DNA from: Acetobacteraceae bacterium
GTDB taxonomy: Bacteria; Pseudomonadota; Alphaproteobacteria; Acetobacterales; Acetobacteraceae
Assembly (NCBI GenBank): GCA_027451405.1
Contig: DAIDJM010000048.1
Coordinates: 1 to 62,474, forward strand
Reading direction: 5' to 3'
Length of the DNA stretch: 62,474 bases
Positions 34,427 through 45,838 of this stretch are shown here, piece by piece. Position 1 is the stretch's first letter. Every line of letters begins with the position of its first letter. A program made the position numbers and the translations under genes. A model generated the notes under the pieces. It had not been told where the DNA came from, did not search any database, and saw only the letters and a list, made by a program, of their open reading frames with translations.

Positions 34427-34882
34427 ATGTCGAATGTGACGGAGAGGCTGCGGGCCCGGCTGGGCACGGAGCTCGGGGTTTCCGACTGGCTCGTGGTCGG
34501 CCAGGACATGATCGACCGTTTCGCCGACGTGACCGGCGATCACCAATGGATTCACGTCGATCGCGAGCGGGCCGCGGCAGGACCGTTCGGCGGTACGATC
34601 GCGCACGGGTTTCTCACACTGTCGCTGCTGCCGGCGCTGAGCCCGCAGGACTGGCTGGCGATACCCGGGGTGATCGGGGCGCTGAATTATGGGCTGAATC
34701 GGGTCCGGTTCCTGACGCCGGTGCGCGCGGGGTCGCGGGTGCGGGGGCGGGTGCGCATGCGCTCGCTCGAGGCGCGCGGCGGCGGGCGCGTGCTCGTGGG
34801 CAACGAGGCGACCGTCGAGATCGAGGGCGAGGAGCGGCCGGCGCTGGTGGCGGAGACGCTGGTTCTGGTGCTTGGGGATTAG
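34427..34882 (+). CDS. MaoC-like hot-dog hydratase
   Basis: A 151-residue single hot-dog domain protein. The hydratase-2 motif is present: DVTGDHQWIHVDRERAAAG, with the catalytic Asp and His, followed by GGTIAHGFLTLSL. The second half contains INYGLNRVRFLTPV-type strands (LNYGLNRVRFLTPVRAG). Family members hydrate enoyl-CoA thioesters, as in fatty-acid or PHA metabolism, but the CoA substrate cannot be assigned. The gene stands alone, divergent from the peptidase, and its 3' end runs into repeat copy C. Confidence 0.88.
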   Translation: MSNVTERLRARLGTELGVSDWLVVGQDMIDRFADVTGDHQWIHVDRERAAAGPFGGTIAHGFLTLSLLPALSPQDWLAIPGVIGALNYGLNRVRFLTPVRAGSRVRGRVRMRSLEARGGGRVLVGNEATVEIEGEERPALVAETLVLVLGD

Positions 34883-34900
34883 GGATCAGGGGCGCGGAGG

Positions 34901-34964
34901 CGCCTCCGGCGGCCAGGGGCTTTGCCCCTGGACCCCACAGGGGCCATAGGGACCCAGACCCCAT
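34901..34964 (-). repeat. GC-rich palindromic intergenic repeat, copy C
   Basis: Read on the plus strand it is GCCTCCGGCGGCCAGGGG, CTTTGCCCCTGG, then CACAGGGGCC and CCCAGACCCC. It is copies A and B in reverse, with the GGCCTTTCGGCC stem degraded. It lies between the convergent MaoC and recR genes. Confidence 0.75.
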
Positions 34965-34985
34965 TCTTTTGCCACACGCGTGGCG

Positions 34986-35570
34986 TCACCGTCGCGCCCG
35001 GAGCGCCGCGGCCAGCGTGCCATCGTCCAACACATCGAGCGCCCCGCCCATCGGCACGCCCTGCGCCACCCGCGTCACCCGCACGCCGCTCGGCGCGACC
35101 TTGTCGGCGACCCAGTGCGCGGTGGCCGCGCCATCCACGGTCGCCGAGAGCGCCAGGATGAGTTCGCCGGCTCCGCCCTGCCCGAGCCGCGGCAGCAGAC
35201 TGGCCAGATTCAAGTCCTCGGGGCCGGTGCCGCCGATTGCCGACAAAGTGCCGCCGAGCACGTGATACAGACCGTGATGCGCGCGGGCCCGTTCGAGCGC
35301 CCAGAGGTCGCCCACGCTCTCCACCACGCAGATCAGGTCGCGCTCGCGGTGTGGGTCGGCGCAGATGCCGCACGGGTCGCGCGTGTCGAGATTGCCGCAA
35401 ACGGTGCAGACCTTCACGTTGCGCGCCACCGCCAGCAGCGCGTTCGCGAGCGGCAGCATGCGGGCCTCCGGCTGCTCGACGAGCCGGAGCACGGCGCGTC
35501 GCGCGCTGCGCGGGCCGAAGCCTGGGAGCTTTGCGAACAGACCGATCAGGTGGTCGAGGTCGGTGATCAT
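34986..35570 (-). CDS. recR: Recombination mediator RecR
   Basis: RecR works with RecF and RecO to load RecA at gaps. The 194-residue protein has the N-terminal helix-hairpin-helix (KLPGFGPRSARRAVL), a four-cysteine zinc finger (CTVCGNLDTRDPCGIC), the Toprim domain starting at LICVVESVGDLWALE and the C-terminal GGALDVLDDGTLAAAL walker-like region. It follows dnaX and ybaB in the common alphaproteobacterial order, 82 bases after the ybaB stop. Confidence 0.96.
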   Translation of the reverse strand: MITDLDHLIGLFAKLPGFGPRSARRAVLRLVEQPEARMLPLANALLAVARNVKVCTVCGNLDTRDPCGICADPHRERDLICVVESVGDLWALERARAHHGLYHVLGGTLSAIGGTGPEDLNLASLLPRLGQGGAGELILALSATVDGAATAHWVADKVAPSGVRVTRVAQGVPMGGALDVLDDGTLAAALRARR

Positions 35571-35652
35571 CGATCGGCGGCTTGCGCACGATGGGCCCGG
35601 CGCCCCGCCGGACGGGAGCGGCCCATCGACGCCGTGTTCGGTTGCTCCGGGG

Positions 35653-35976
35653 TCAGAACGGCAATTTCATTCCGGGCGGCAACTGCAAGCCGCCGGTCAC
35701 CTGCGCCATCTCTTCCGCGATCGCCGCATCGAGTTTCCGTTTCGCATCGGCGTGCGCCGCGACCAGCAGATCCTGGAGCATTTCCATCTCCGCCGGGTCC
35801 GCAAGCTTCGGGTCGATGCGCACCCCGCGAAGTTCGCCTTTGCCGCCCAGCGTGACGGCCACCATCCCGGCACCCGACTCGCCCTCGGCCGTCAGCGTTT
35901 CCACCTTTTCCTGCATTTCCTGCATCTTGGCCTGCATCTGCGAGGCCTGTTTCATCAATCCAGCGAGATTTTTCAT
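35653..35976 (-). CDS. ybaB: YbaB/EbfC family nucleoid-associated protein
   Basis: A 107-residue dimeric DNA-binding protein. It begins [19 protein letters not shown] with a coiled-coil helix, then the beta sheet [19 protein letters not shown], and ends in a helix with [12 protein letters not shown] and a Gly/Pro/Met-rich tail. The ATG overlaps the dnaX stop by four bases (ATGA), and recR follows. In this conserved dnaX-ybaB-recR cluster it is thought to bind the nucleoid. Confidence 0.95.
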   Translation of the reverse strand: MKNLAGLMKQASQMQAKMQEMQEKVETLTAEGESGAGMVAVTLGGKGELRGVRIDPKLADPAEMEMLQDLLVAAHADAKRKLDAAIAEEMAQVTGGLQLPPGMKLPF

Positions 35977-37763
35977 GCGTCGTTCTCCATCCCGTCGTCC
36001 GGCGGCAGGGAAATCAGTTCCGTTTCCATGACAAGCGGCAGCCCGTAGGCATCCGTGTTCGGATCGTGCACCGCCTCGATGCGCGCGCCAGGAAAGGCAT
36101 CGAGCACGGCCTGAACCAGCGGGTGCAGGGCGGCCTCGCGACGGCGCGCCTCATCGGCCGCCTGGCCTTGGGCGGCGATCGTGGGCTCGCCCGCCTCTTG
36201 GCTGAGCGCGATCGTCCAGCGCGTTGCCGTGGCGCGCGAGAGCAGAGCGGCAAGGCTGGCCGCCAGATCGCGCGGCGCATCCGGCTCCGGCCGCAATTCG
36301 ATCACCGGCGGCGCGTAGCGCACCAGATGCACCGAATGCAGCAAATGCCCGTGCAGGAGCGGCTCGCGCTCAGCAGCAGCGAGCGCCAGTACGTCGCGGA
36401 AACTGGCGGGCAACGACGGCGCCGGGGGCGTTTCGGGAAGTGCGAGGCTTACGGCCCCGCCCCCCGCGACCGCGCGGGCGCCTCCGGTCGGGCCTTGCGG
36501 CAGCACCGGGCCGCCGCTCTCCGCGGGGGCCGCCTGCAGCCGGCGCACGAGTTCGGCCGGCGGCGGCAAATCGGCCAGGTAGCAGAGCCGGATCAGCAGC
36601 ATCTCCGCCGCCGCCCGCCGGTCCGGCGCGCCCTCGACCTCGCCGATTCCTTTGAGCAGGACCTGCCAGGCGCGGCCCAGCGCCGGCACCGGCAGCGCAT
36701 CGGCCAGGGCCGCGCCGCGCGTCCGCTCGAGCTCCGGCAATTCTTGGCTTTGTTTCAAGGTGGGAATTGCCTTGAGCCGCGAGATCGTATGCGTGAGCTC
36801 CATCAGGTCACCCAGCACCACGCCGAGATCGGCACCAAGCGCATGGAACTGCTCGGTGATGCCGAGCATCGTCGCGACCTGCCCGCGCATCGCCGCCTCG
36901 AACAGGTCGAAGATCAGCCCGCGATCGGCGGCGCCGAGCATATCGGCCACGGCTTGCGCCGTGACCTGCCGGCCGTCGCTCTGGGCGATCGCCTGGTCGA
37001 GCAGGGAAAGCCCGTCCCGCACCGATCCGTCGGCCGCCCGCGCGATCGCCGCCAGCGCCTCGGGCTCGACCTGGATGCCCTCGCTGCGCGCCACCTTCTC
37101 ATATTGTGCGATCAGAATGGATACCGGCACGCGGCGGAGATCGAAGCGCTGGCAGCGCGACAGAACGGTGACCGGGACCTTGCGGATTTCCGTGGTGGCG
37201 AAGACGAATTTCACATGCGGCGGCGGCTCCTCCAGCGTCTTGAGGAGTGCGTTGAAGGCATTGCGGGACAGCATATGCACTTCGTCGACGATGAATACCT
37301 TCGTGCGCGCCTGCATCGGACGGAAGCGCGTCGCCTCGATGATTTCGCGCACATCGTCGACGCCGGTGCGCGAGGCCGCATCCATCTCGATCACGTCGGG
37401 ATGCCGGTCGGCCAGGATCGCCGTGCAGTTCGCGCAGACGCCGCAAGGATCGGGCGTGGGCCCGCCGGTGCCGTCGGCGCCGATGCAGTTCAATGCGCGG
37501 GCGATGATCCGGGCGGTGGTGGTCTTGCCGACGCCGCGCACGCCGGTGAGCATGAAGGCGTGTGCGATCCGGTCCAGCGCGAAGGCCTGCCGCAGGATGC
37601 GCACGAGCACGTCCTGACCGACCAGCGCATCGAAGGTGGTGGGCCGGTATTTGCGGGCCAGGACGCGGTAGGGGGAAGCCGCGGCGGGCTGAGGTGGCGC
37701 CTCGCCGAACAAGCCCGGGCCCTCCGCCGGCGGCAAGTCGAAAGCGTCCGTCTCGTCGGCCAT
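35973..37763 (-). CDS. dnaX: DNA polymerase III subunit gamma/tau
   Basis: Clamp-loader ATPase of the replicative polymerase, 596 residues. It has [19 protein letters not shown], Walker [13 protein letters not shown], a zinc module with CGVCANC, Walker [12 protein letters not shown] and the sensor region [21 protein letters not shown]. The C-terminal third (after about residue 400) is a variable Ala/Pro-rich tau region. The ATG at 37763 begins [12 protein letters not shown]; the frame upstream overlaps the SRP RNA and is not coding. No slippery A-run of the E. coli type was noticed, so a separate gamma form is not predicted. Confidence 0.95.
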   Translation of the reverse strand: MADETDAFDLPPAEGPGLFGEAPPQPAAASPYRVLARKYRPTTFDALVGQDVLVRILRQAFALDRIAHAFMLTGVRGVGKTTTARIIARALNCIGADGTGGPTPDPCGVCANCTAILADRHPDVIEMDAASRTGVDDVREIIEATRFRPMQARTKVFIVDEVHMLSRNAFNALLKTLEEPPPHVKFVFATTEIRKVPVTVLSRCQRFDLRRVPVSILIAQYEKVARSEGIQVEPEALAAIARAADGSVRDGLSLLDQAIAQSDGRQVTAQAVADMLGAADRGLIFDLFEAAMRGQVATMLGITEQFHALGADLGVVLGDLMELTHTISRLKAIPTLKQSQELPELERTRGAALADALPVPALGRAWQVLLKGIGEVEGAPDRRAAAEMLLIRLCYLADLPPPAELVRRLQAAPAESGGPVLPQGPTGGARAVAGGGAVSLALPETPPAPSLPASFRDVLALAAAEREPLLHGHLLHSVHLVRYAPPVIELRPEPDAPRDLAASLAALLSRATATRWTIALSQEAGEPTIAAQGQAADEARRREAALHPLVQAVLDAFPGARIEAVHDPNTDAYGLPLVMETELISLPPDDGMENDA

Positions 37764-37814
37764 GGCGGGCGCTCGGATCCGTTCACGCGCCCGCGCAGGC
37801 GCAAGGATGAGGGT

Positions 37815-37911
37815 GGGAGACCGAGCCACGACCCGTGCGTGGACCCGTTGCGGCTGCTTCCTTCCGGACCTGACCGGTTTGGCGAGGCGCCCGTCCGCGT
37901 CCGGCCTCCCG
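37815..37911 (-). ncRNA. ffs: Small signal recognition particle RNA (4.5S-type)
   Basis: The minus strand holds the universally conserved SRP apical core: GGTCAGGTCCGGAAGGAAGC followed by AGCC. It is flanked by long self-complementary arms closed by GGGAG (37910-37906) and CTCCC (37819-37815). Size is about 97 bases. The place directly upstream of dnaX on the same strand is the usual one in alphaproteobacteria. The RNA pairs with Ffh to target nascent membrane proteins. Exact ends are approximate. Confidence 0.92.
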
Positions 37912-38127
37912 TCCTGAATATCGGCCGGTGCGGGCGGCGAGGCAAGGGCGGCCGAAAAAGCGAGTTGCACCGTGGGGCGGCGGCGGGCGAGACCTGCCGC
38001 GGGCGGTTCACGCGGCCATGGAATGTCACAAGCCGACACGCCTTCCCGGGCTCTCCGGCTTTATGGAAACGTCGATCGCGCTCATGACCGACCTCTTGCC
38101 GCCGCTCTCTGCCGCCATGCTCTCCGC
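37912..38127. other. Spacer between the SRP RNA and the RND efflux operon
   Basis: Together with 37764-37814 and the RNA itself this makes a 364-base stretch without a protein gene. It should hold the divergent promoters of ffs (minus) and the efflux operon (plus). I see no clear operator or repeat. Open frames through it have no family resemblance. Confidence 0.5.
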
Positions 38128-39336
38128 ATGAACCCGCCCGACCAGACGACCCGCAACCGGCCATCGGGTCTCGATGCGCCGAGCGCACCGGCGCGCGATT
38201 CGGCGGGGGTCAGGCGGCCGCGCTTTCCGTGGCGCGCGGTGGCGGCCCTGCTGGCTTTCGTCCTGCTGGTGGTGCTGGGCATCCGCTGGCTTATGCCCGG
38301 CGTGGGCACCCGGCGGGCCGAAGCGCCGCCGCAGCCGGTCGGCATCGCTGAGGCCGCGCGGGGCGATTTGCGGGTGGTGCTCACGGGCCTCGGGACGGTG
38401 ACGCCGCTCGCGACGGTCACCGTGCAGACTCAGATCAGCGGGCAACTGGTCGCGGTGGGTTTCCGCGAAGGCCAGTATGTCAAGGCGGGCGACTTCCTCG
38501 CGCAGATCGATCCGCGACCCTATCAAGTGGCGCTGGCCCAGGCGCAGGCGACGCTGGCGCGCGACCAGGCCCTGCTCGCGCAGGCGAGGGCCGATCTTGC
38601 GCGCTATGTCGCGCTCAATGCACGGCGCAGCATCGCCGTGCAGCAAGTTTCGGATCAGCAATTCCTGGTGCAACAATATCAAGGCACCGTCGCCATCGAT
38701 CAGGCGTCGGTGAACAATGCGAAGCTCAACCTGGTCTATTGCCATATCACGGCGCCGGTGACCGGTCGCGTGGGGCTGCGGCTGGTCGATCCGGGCAATT
38801 ACGTGCAGACCGCGAGTTCGACGGGGCTCGTGGTGATCACGCAATTGCAGCCGATTTCGGTGATCTTCGTGCTGCCCGAGAGCGACGTGTCTGAAGCGTT
38901 CAACGAAATGCAGCAGGGCCGTACGCTCGTGGTCGATGCGTATGACCGGACGAACACGGAAAAGATTGCCAGCGGCATACTGACCGTGATCGACAATGCG
39001 GTGGATACCACGACCGGAACCGTGAAATTCCGCGCGGTGTTTCCGAATGCCGATAATGCGCTGTTTCCGAACGAGTTCGTCAATGCGCGGCTGCTGGTCC
39101 GCACGCTGCGGCAGGTGTTGGAAGTGCCGACGGCCGCGATCCAGCATGGCGCACCCGGGACCTTCGTCTACAAGCTCGATCCGGCGAAAAACACGGTCGC
39201 CGTGCAGGTGATCGAGACCGGCGTGAGCGACGGGGATGCGACGCAGGTCACGTCGGGTCTCGCACCCGGCGACTCCGTGGTGGTTGATGGTGTCGACCGG
39301 CTGCGCGACGGCGCTGCGGTGCGCGTGACGCACTGA
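38128..39336 (+). CDS. mdtA: RND efflux periplasmic adaptor (MdtA-type)
   Basis: A 402-residue membrane-fusion protein. A cytosolic N terminus is followed by one membrane anchor (near residues 34-55, [19 protein letters not shown]), the barrel-sandwich half [23 protein letters not shown], a coiled-coil hairpin rich in Ala/Gln, the second half [20 protein letters not shown] and the beta-barrel/membrane-proximal domains ending [16 protein letters not shown]. The ATG at 38128 gives the usual MdtA length. Its stop shares a base with the next start (TGATG), so it is the first gene of a four-gene MdtABC-TolC operon. Confidence 0.92.
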   Translation: MNPPDQTTRNRPSGLDAPSAPARDSAGVRRPRFPWRAVAALLAFVLLVVLGIRWLMPGVGTRRAEAPPQPVGIAEAARGDLRVVLTGLGTVTPLATVTVQTQISGQLVAVGFREGQYVKAGDFLAQIDPRPYQVALAQAQATLARDQALLAQARADLARYVALNARRSIAVQQVSDQQFLVQQYQGTVAIDQASVNNAKLNLVYCHITAPVTGRVGLRLVDPGNYVQTASSTGLVVITQLQPISVIFVLPESDVSEAFNEMQQGRTLVVDAYDRTNTEKIASGILTVIDNAVDTTTGTVKFRAVFPNADNALFPNEFVNARLLVRTLRQVLEVPTAAIQHGAPGTFVYKLDPAKNTVAVQVIETGVSDGDATQVTSGLAPGDSVVVDGVDRLRDGAAVRVTH

Positions 39337-42300
39337 TGGGGCCGTCGGGGCTCTTCATCCGCCGGCCCGTGGGGACAACGCTGCTGATGGCGGCGCTCTT
39401 GCTCGTCGGTCTGGTCGCCTACCGGTTTTTGCCGATATCGGCTTTGCCTGGGGTGGATTTCCCGACGATCCAGGTTTCCACCTTTTATCCCGGCGCGAGC
39501 CCCGAAGTGATGACGACGGCCGTGACCGCGCCGCTCGAGCGGCAGTTCGGTCAGATGCCGGGCCTCGGGCAGATGAGCTCGATCAGCTCGGCGGGCGCTT
39601 CGGTGATCACGCTGCAATTCACGCTCGATCTGTCGCTCGACGTGGCGGAACAAGAGGTGCAGGCGGCGATCAATGCGGCATCGAATCTGCTGCCCTCGAA
39701 TCTGCCGGCGCCTCCCGTTTATGCCAAAGTGAACCCGGCCGACACGCCCGTGCTGACGCTGGCGCTGACCTCCAAGACGTTGCCGCTCACCGAGGTGCAG
39801 GATCTGGCCGACGTTCGGGTGGCACAGAAATTGTCGCAGCTGAATGGGGTGGGGCTCGTGTCCCTCTCGGGCGGAATGCGCCCTGCGGTGCGCATCGAGG
39901 TCAATCCGCGCGCGCTTGCCGCATATGGCATCGCGATCGACGATGTCCGGACCGATATCGCCAACGAGAACACGGACATCCCCAAAGGCAATTTCGACGG
40001 GCCTTCGCAGAGCAGCACCATCAACACGAACGATCAGCTGCACAGCGCACGGGAATTCCGTGACGTCGTGATCGCCTACCGTAACGGTGGCGCCGTTCGG
40101 CTTGCCGATGTGGCGCGCGTGGTGGATGGGGCGGAAAATGTCGAGCTGGCCGCCTGGGCCGACCGGACCCCGGCGATCATCATACAGGTGCAGCGCCAGC
40201 CTGGTTCGAACGTGCTCGCGGTCGTGCAGGGGATCAAGGCGGCCCTGCCGCGTCTGCGGCAGACCCTACCGGCCGCGATCGACATGAAGGTGCTTTCGGA
40301 TCAGACGACCACGATCCGTGCTTCGGTAGCCGATATCGAATTCGAGCTGGCACTCGCGGTGGCGCTCGTCGTGCTGGTGATCTTCCTGTTCCTGCGCAAT
40401 CTGCCGGCGACCCTGATCCCGAGTCTTTCGGTGCCGCTGTCGCTCGTCGGCACGCTCGCTGGCATGTACCTGTTTGGGTTTTCGATCGACAATCTCTCGC
40501 TGATGTCGCTGACGATCGCGACCGGCTTCGTCGTGGACGATGCGATCGTGATGATCGAGAACATCGCGCGCTATGTCGAACACGGGATGGCGCCGCGCGA
40601 GGCGGCACTGAAGGGTTCGAGCGAGATCGGATTCACCATCATTTCCCTGACGATTTCGCTGATTGCCGTGCTGATACCGTTGCTCTTCATGGGGGGCGTG
40701 GTCGGGCGGCTGTTTTACGAGTTCGCGGTGACGCTGGCGACCACGATCGTGCTCTCGGCGGTCGTCTCGCTGACACTAGTGCCGATGCTCTGCGCCTTCC
40801 TGGTGCGCCACCGTTCGGTCGAGAGCCGCTGGCGTCTCGACCGCTCCCTCGAGGATGGGTTCGACCGTCTGATCGCGGCTTATGGCCGCGGCCTGCGCTG
40901 GGTGCTCGACCATGAGCGGCTCACGCTGCTGGTGGCGCTGCTTACCTTCGGCGTGACGATCTTTCAATTCGCCGAAATCCCAAAAGGGTTTTTCCCAACC
41001 CAGGACACTGGTGAGATTCAGGGGATTTCGTCCGCCGCGCAGGACATATCGTTCACGGCCATGGCGCAGAAGCAGCAGGCACTGGCGGCGGCGATCCTGC
41101 GGGACCCCGATGTGATGTCGCTTTCTTCGCAAATTGGCGTGGACGGAACGAACACCACGCTGAATACCGGGCGGTTTCTCATAGCGCTGAGGCCGCGTGA
41201 CGAGCGCAGCGACAGTGCGACCGGGATCATTCGCCGGTTGCGGACCGAGACGGAGGCTATACAGGGAATTTCGATCGCCATGCGCCCCGTGCAGGATTTG
41301 ACGATCGACAGCACGGTCGGCCGCGCGCAGTATTCCTTTTTCCTCGAAAACTCGAATGCTTCTCTTCTTGATGCCTGGATTCCGAAACTCGTCGAACGAT
41401 TGAAGTCATTTGCGGAATTCCAGAGCGTGGAAAGCGATCTCACAGACAAGGGGCGCGAACTCTATCTCGAGATCGATCGTCCGACGGCTGCGCGATACGG
41501 CATCACCCCCGCCAGCATAGACAATGCGCTCTACGACGCGTTCGGGCAGCGCTTCGCCTCCACGCTGTATACGCAATCAAGCCAGTATCGTGTGATCCTG
41601 AATGCGAATATGAGGGATCTGGCTTCGCTCCAGGATGCGCTGAACGCCATCTACCTGCCTTCGGCAACCGCAACCAGTGGGCAGGTCCCGCTCGGCGCGC
41701 TGGTGCATGCGAGCGAACGCGCCGGCCCACTGCAGATCGAGCATCTGGGGCAGTTTCCGGCCAACGCGATTTCCTTCAATCTGGCACGAGGCGCGTCGCT
41801 CGGTCAGGCGGCCAGCGACATCGAGCGGGCCGAACGCGATATCGGCCTGCCCGACAGTTTCTTCACTGCCTATCAGGGAGAATTGTCGGCCTACCGATCG
41901 TCGTTGTCGAACGAGCTTTTTCTGATCCTGGCGGCTATCGTTGCGGTCTATATCGTGCTCGGAGTGCTCTACGAGAGCTTCATTCATCCCGTTACCATAC
42001 TCTCGACGCTGCCCTCTGCGGGCGTCGGCGCCTTACTCGCGCTCCGTATCGCCGGGGCCGATCTCGATATCATCGGCATTATCGGCATCATCCTCCTGAT
42101 CGGCATTGTGAAAAAGAATGCGATCATGATGATCGATTTCGCGCTCGACGCAGAGCGCGTGGAAGGCAAGCCGGCGCGTGAGGCCATCATGCAGGCTTCC
42201 TTGCTCCGCTTCCGGCCCATTCTCATGACCACCTTTGCCGCCATGCTCGGCGCACTGCCCCTGATGCTTGGCACCGGTACCGGGTCCGAGCTCCGCCGCC

Positions 42301-42449
42301 CTCTCGGTCTCGCGATCGTCGGAGGACTCGCGATGAGCCAGTTGCTCACGCTCTTCACCACGCCGGTGATCTATCTCGCCTTCGACCAACTGGCACGGCG
42401 GATGCGTGCTCTGTTCGGCGGAAGCTCCAGGCCCATGCCCGCGGAATGA
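39336..42449 (+). CDS. mdtB: RND multidrug efflux pump subunit (MdtB-type)
   Basis: A 1,037-residue proton-driven inner-membrane transporter with the normal twelve-helix, two-loop RND layout. It starts [17 protein letters not shown], has [20 protein letters not shown], the proton-relay aspartates in [14 protein letters not shown] (TM4), [13 protein letters not shown] and the TM10-11 region [15 protein letters not shown]. In the MdtBC system the two subunits form a heterotrimer. The stop overlaps the next ATG (ATGA). Substrates cannot be read from sequence; bile salts and novobiocin are known for E. coli MdtABC. Confidence 0.94.
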   Translation: MGPSGLFIRRPVGTTLLMAALLLVGLVAYRFLPISALPGVDFPTIQVSTFYPGASPEVMTTAVTAPLERQFGQMPGLGQMSSISSAGASVITLQFTLDLSLDVAEQEVQAAINAASNLLPSNLPAPPVYAKVNPADTPVLTLALTSKTLPLTEVQDLADVRVAQKLSQLNGVGLVSLSGGMRPAVRIEVNPRALAAYGIAIDDVRTDIANENTDIPKGNFDGPSQSSTINTNDQLHSAREFRDVVIAYRNGGAVRLADVARVVDGAENVELAAWADRTPAIIIQVQRQPGSNVLAVVQGIKAALPRLRQTLPAAIDMKVLSDQTTTIRASVADIEFELALAVALVVLVIFLFLRNLPATLIPSLSVPLSLVGTLAGMYLFGFSIDNLSLMSLTIATGFVVDDAIVMIENIARYVEHGMAPREAALKGSSEIGFTIISLTISLIAVLIPLLFMGGVVGRLFYEFAVTLATTIVLSAVVSLTLVPMLCAFLVRHRSVESRWRLDRSLEDGFDRLIAAYGRGLRWVLDHERLTLLVALLTFGVTIFQFAEIPKGFFPTQDTGEIQGISSAAQDISFTAMAQKQQALAAAILRDPDVMSLSSQIGVDGTNTTLNTGRFLIALRPRDERSDSATGIIRRLRTETEAIQGISIAMRPVQDLTIDSTVGRAQYSFFLENSNASLLDAWIPKLVERLKSFAEFQSVESDLTDKGRELYLEIDRPTAARYGITPASIDNALYDAFGQRFASTLYTQSSQYRVILNANMRDLASLQDALNAIYLPSATATSGQVPLGALVHASERAGPLQIEHLGQFPANAISFNLARGASLGQAASDIERAERDIGLPDSFFTAYQGELSAYRSSLSNELFLILAAIVAVYIVLGVLYESFIHPVTILSTLPSAGVGALLALRIAGADLDIIGIIGIILLIGIVKKNAIMMIDFALDAERVEGKPAREAIMQASLLRFRPILMTTFAAMLGALPLMLGTGTGSELRRPLGLAIVGGLAMSQLLTLFTTPVIYLAFDQLARRMRALFGGSSRPMPAE

Positions 42450-45400
42450 ACTTTTCGGCGCCATTCATTCGCCGGCCGGTCGGCACCATCTTGCTGACCA
42501 TCGCGATCGCGCTCGCGGGAATACTCGGCTATCGCAGCCTGCCGGTATCTCCGCTGCCGCAGATCGATTTTCCGACAATCAGCGTGTCGGCGCAACTACC
42601 TGGCGCCAGCCCGGACGTCGTCGCGACCAGCCTGGCCGCTCCCCTGGAGCGTCATCTCGGGCAGATCGCGGATGTGACGGAAATGACGTCGGAGAGTCAA
42701 ACTGGTCAGACACGCATCATTCTACAGTTCGGCCTCAGCCGTGACATCAATGGCGCGGCACGCGATGTTCAGGCGGCGATCAATGCGGCGCAGGCCGACC
42801 TGCCGACCAATCTTCTCTCACAACCGACCTACCATAAGGTCAATCCCGCCGACTCACCCATATTGATCCTCACGCTGACCTCGAAGACCATGACACGGGG
42901 GCAGATGTACGACGCGGCGAGCACCGTGCTGCAGCAGCAGCTTTCGCAGCTCAACGGGGTGGGCCAGGTGATCATCAGCGGCTCGGCGCTACCCGCCGTG
43001 CGGGTGGAACTCGATCCACAGCAGCTTTTCCATTATGGGATCGGACTGGAGGATATCCGCTCAGCGATCAGCAGCGCGAATGCCAACAGCCCGAAGGGAA
43101 ATATCGACATCGGCGGCCGGCGCTGGCAGATTTATACCAACGATCAGTCGATCCATGCGGTCGATTACCGGCCGCTCGTGGTGGCTTACCGTAACGGCGA
43201 TGCGGTTCGGCTGCGTGACGTTGCCGATGTCGAGGATTCCGTGCAGGACCTGCGCAATCTGGGTCTTGCGGATGGTGATCCAGCCGTTATCGTTGTGATC
43301 TTTCGCCAGCCCGGTGCGAATATCATCTCGACCATCGACGGCATCCGTTCGGCGATCCCCCGCCTTGCCGCGTCGCTCCCCCAGGACATACGGATCGGGG
43401 TCGCAATCGACCGGTCGACCACGATTCGCACCTCGCTCAACGATACGCAGCGTACGCTGGTGATCGCCGTGCTTCTGGTGATTGGCGTGGTTTACCTGTT
43501 CCTGCGCAATCCCCGGGCGATCGCGGTACCCGCGATCGCAGTGCCGGTTTCGATCATCGGCACCTTCGGCGTGATGTATCTGCTGGGCTTCTCGCTCGAT
43601 AATCTCTCCCTCATGGCGCTCACCATTGCGACCGGCTTCGTGGTGGACGATGCGATCGTGGTGCTCGAGAATATCGCCAGATATGTCGAAGATGGTTTCG
43701 ATCCGCTAGCCGCGGCGCTACGTGGAGCTGCTGAGGTCGGGTTCACCGTGCTGTCGATCACGCTGTCGCTGATTGCGGTGTTCCTGCCGATTCTGTTGAT
43801 GGGCGGGCTCGTCGGCCGGCTATTCCGGGAGTTCGCGATGACGCTCTCGATCGCCATCGTGATTTCACTCGTCATATCCCTCACCACGACGCCGATGCTC
43901 TGTGTGCTGTTGCTGCGCCGTGGCGGGCAGGGTGCGGCTTCGATCGGTCGGCCGGGTTTTTTTCAGCGCGCGCAGAATGCCTATGCCCGCAGCCTCCGGC
44001 GCGGTCTCGATCATCCTCGTTTCATGCTGGCTTTGTTCGCAATGACCGTCGGCCTCACGGCGGGTCTGTTTGTCATTGTACCGAAAGGATTTTTTCCGCA
44101 GCAGGATACCGGGCTCATTATTGGCCATCTTCGGGCCGATCAGAGCATCAGTTTTCAACGCATGAGCCAGAAGCTGACCGAGACGATGGGCATCGTCATG
44201 CGCGATCATGCCGTGGAGCATGCGGTCGGCTTCACCGGCACGGGCAGTGGCGGTTCGAATGCACAGACCAATACCGCGAATGTGTATATCGCGCTCAAGC
44301 CTCGTTCACGCCGCGCCTCGATGCCGGCCGTGCTCGGGCGCTTGACGCAGGCGCTTGGGCATGTGTCCGGTGGACATCTGTTTCTTCAGGCCGCCCAGGA
44401 CATTCGCGTGGGGGGGCGGTCGAGCAACGCGCAATATCAATATACCCTCCTGGGCGACGATACGCAGGAAGTCTATGCCTGGTCTGCGAAGCTGATGCAG
44501 GCGCTCGAGCGCAATCCGATCTTTCTCGACGTCAATTCCGATCTGCAGCAGGGGGGGCGGGCAACGGACGTGGTCGTCGATCGGGATCTCCAATCTCGGC
44601 TCGGCCTGACAATGTATCAGGTGGACAACACGCTCTACGATGCCTTCGGGCAACGCTCGGTTTCCACGATTTATGATGCCCTGAACCAGTATCACGTTGT
44701 CATGGAAGTGGCCCCGCCATATTGGCAACGGCCTTCCATGCTGCAGCAAATATGGATCAGCACGGGGGGCGCACAGCCGCCCGGCTCGGCCGTGACCCAG
44801 CTCAGCGCGGGGAGCGTCATCGGACAAACGCCCGTGTCGGGCCCAGCCGCGATCCCGCCGCCCGCCATGCCACCGCTTTCGGCGGTCGCGGCATCCGCCG
44901 CCAACCCAAACACCGCCATCAAGGTCAACGCGACCGTTGTTGCGCCATCGCCTACCGTCCTTGCGCCGTCCGCAGGGGCGACACCCGCCGTGAGCAGTGC
45001 GGCCAACAATATCGTGCGGACCTCAGCGCAAGCCGCCATTGCCACCACGGGCCATGGCGCCGCCTCGACCGGTGCCGCCGTCGCGACCAGGGCGGAGATC
45101 ATGGTGCCGCTGTCTGCGATCGCGCATTTCGGCACCAGCCGGACGCCGCTCGCGGTCAATCACCAAAGCCAGTTCGTGGCAACGACACTCTCTTTCAATT
45201 TGCCACCCAACCGATCGCTTGGCCAAGCCGAAGCAGCCATTCGGAGAGCGCAACAGAGAATTCATCTGCCCGCCGATCTGATCGGCGGCTTCGCCGGTAC
45301 CGCGCTGGTTTTCGCTCAGTCCTTGTCCAGCGAAAAGATCCTGATCCTCGCGGCGCTCGGGGCAATTTATATCGTGCTCGGGATCCTCTACGAGAGCTTC

Positions 45401-45838
45401 GTGCATCCCATCACGATTCTTTCTACGCTGCCGCCTGCCGGTGTGGGCGCGCTCCTGGCCCTTCTGCTGCTCGGCATGCAGTTTACTATCATTTCTCTTA
45501 TCGGAATCATCCTTCTGATCGGCATCGTGAAAAAGAACGCCATCCTGATGATCGATTTCGCGCTTGATGCGGAGCGTGAGGAAGGCATGAGCAGCGAGGA
45601 AGCGATTTTCCACGCCGCCGTGCTGCGTTTCCGCCCGATCATCATGACGACAAGTGCTGCGCTGTTCGGCGCCCTCCCGCTTTGCTTCAGCTTCGGCGAG
45701 GGCAGCGAATTGCGCCAGCCGCTTGGCGTTGCGATCGTCGGCGGGTTGCTGGTGAGCCAGGCGCTGACGCTCTATACGACCCCCGCGATTTATTTGTTGT
45801 TGGACCGGCTGCGGCTACGCGGCGCGGGGCACGCATGA
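42446..45838 (+). CDS. mdtC: RND multidrug efflux pump subunit (MdtC-type) with large insertion
   Basis: The partner of the upstream subunit, 1,130 residues. It has the same marks: [19 protein letters not shown], proton-relay aspartates in [14 protein letters not shown] and [15 protein letters not shown]. It is about 100 residues longer than usual. The excess lies at about 775-885, between IWISTGG and the conserved [10 protein letters not shown], in the second periplasmic loop. There it is rich in Ala, Pro, Ser and Thr ([32 protein letters not shown]). The paralogue has only about eight residues at this point. The stop overlaps the outer-membrane gene start (ATGA). Confidence 0.93.
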   Translation: MNFSAPFIRRPVGTILLTIAIALAGILGYRSLPVSPLPQIDFPTISVSAQLPGASPDVVATSLAAPLERHLGQIADVTEMTSESQTGQTRIILQFGLSRDINGAARDVQAAINAAQADLPTNLLSQPTYHKVNPADSPILILTLTSKTMTRGQMYDAASTVLQQQLSQLNGVGQVIISGSALPAVRVELDPQQLFHYGIGLEDIRSAISSANANSPKGNIDIGGRRWQIYTNDQSIHAVDYRPLVVAYRNGDAVRLRDVADVEDSVQDLRNLGLADGDPAVIVVIFRQPGANIISTIDGIRSAIPRLAASLPQDIRIGVAIDRSTTIRTSLNDTQRTLVIAVLLVIGVVYLFLRNPRAIAVPAIAVPVSIIGTFGVMYLLGFSLDNLSLMALTIATGFVVDDAIVVLENIARYVEDGFDPLAAALRGAAEVGFTVLSITLSLIAVFLPILLMGGLVGRLFREFAMTLSIAIVISLVISLTTTPMLCVLLLRRGGQGAASIGRPGFFQRAQNAYARSLRRGLDHPRFMLALFAMTVGLTAGLFVIVPKGFFPQQDTGLIIGHLRADQSISFQRMSQKLTETMGIVMRDHAVEHAVGFTGTGSGGSNAQTNTANVYIALKPRSRRASMPAVLGRLTQALGHVSGGHLFLQAAQDIRVGGRSSNAQYQYTLLGDDTQEVYAWSAKLMQALERNPIFLDVNSDLQQGGRATDVVVDRDLQSRLGLTMYQVDNTLYDAFGQRSVSTIYDALNQYHVVMEVAPPYWQRPSMLQQIWISTGGAQPPGSAVTQLSAGSVIGQTPVSGPAAIPPPAMPPLSAVAASAANPNTAIKVNATVVAPSPTVLAPSAGATPAVSSAANNIVRTSAQAAIATTGHGAASTGAAVATRAEIMVPLSAIAHFGTSRTPLAVNHQSQFVATTLSFNLPPNRSLGQAEAAIRRAQQRIHLPADLIGGFAGTALVFAQSLSSEKILILAALGAIYIVLGILYESFVHPITILSTLPPAGVGALLALLLLGMQFTIISLIGIILLIGIVKKNAILMIDFALDAEREEGMSSEEAIFHAAVLRFRPIIMTTSAALFGALPLCFSFGEGSELRQPLGVAIVGGLLVSQALTLYTTPAIYLLLDRLRLRGAGHA

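Noticed and set aside
37764-38039. N-terminal extension of dnaX through the upstream region.
   Set aside because: The open frame runs through the SRP RNA and is basic low-complexity sequence; the family start is MADETDAF at 37763.
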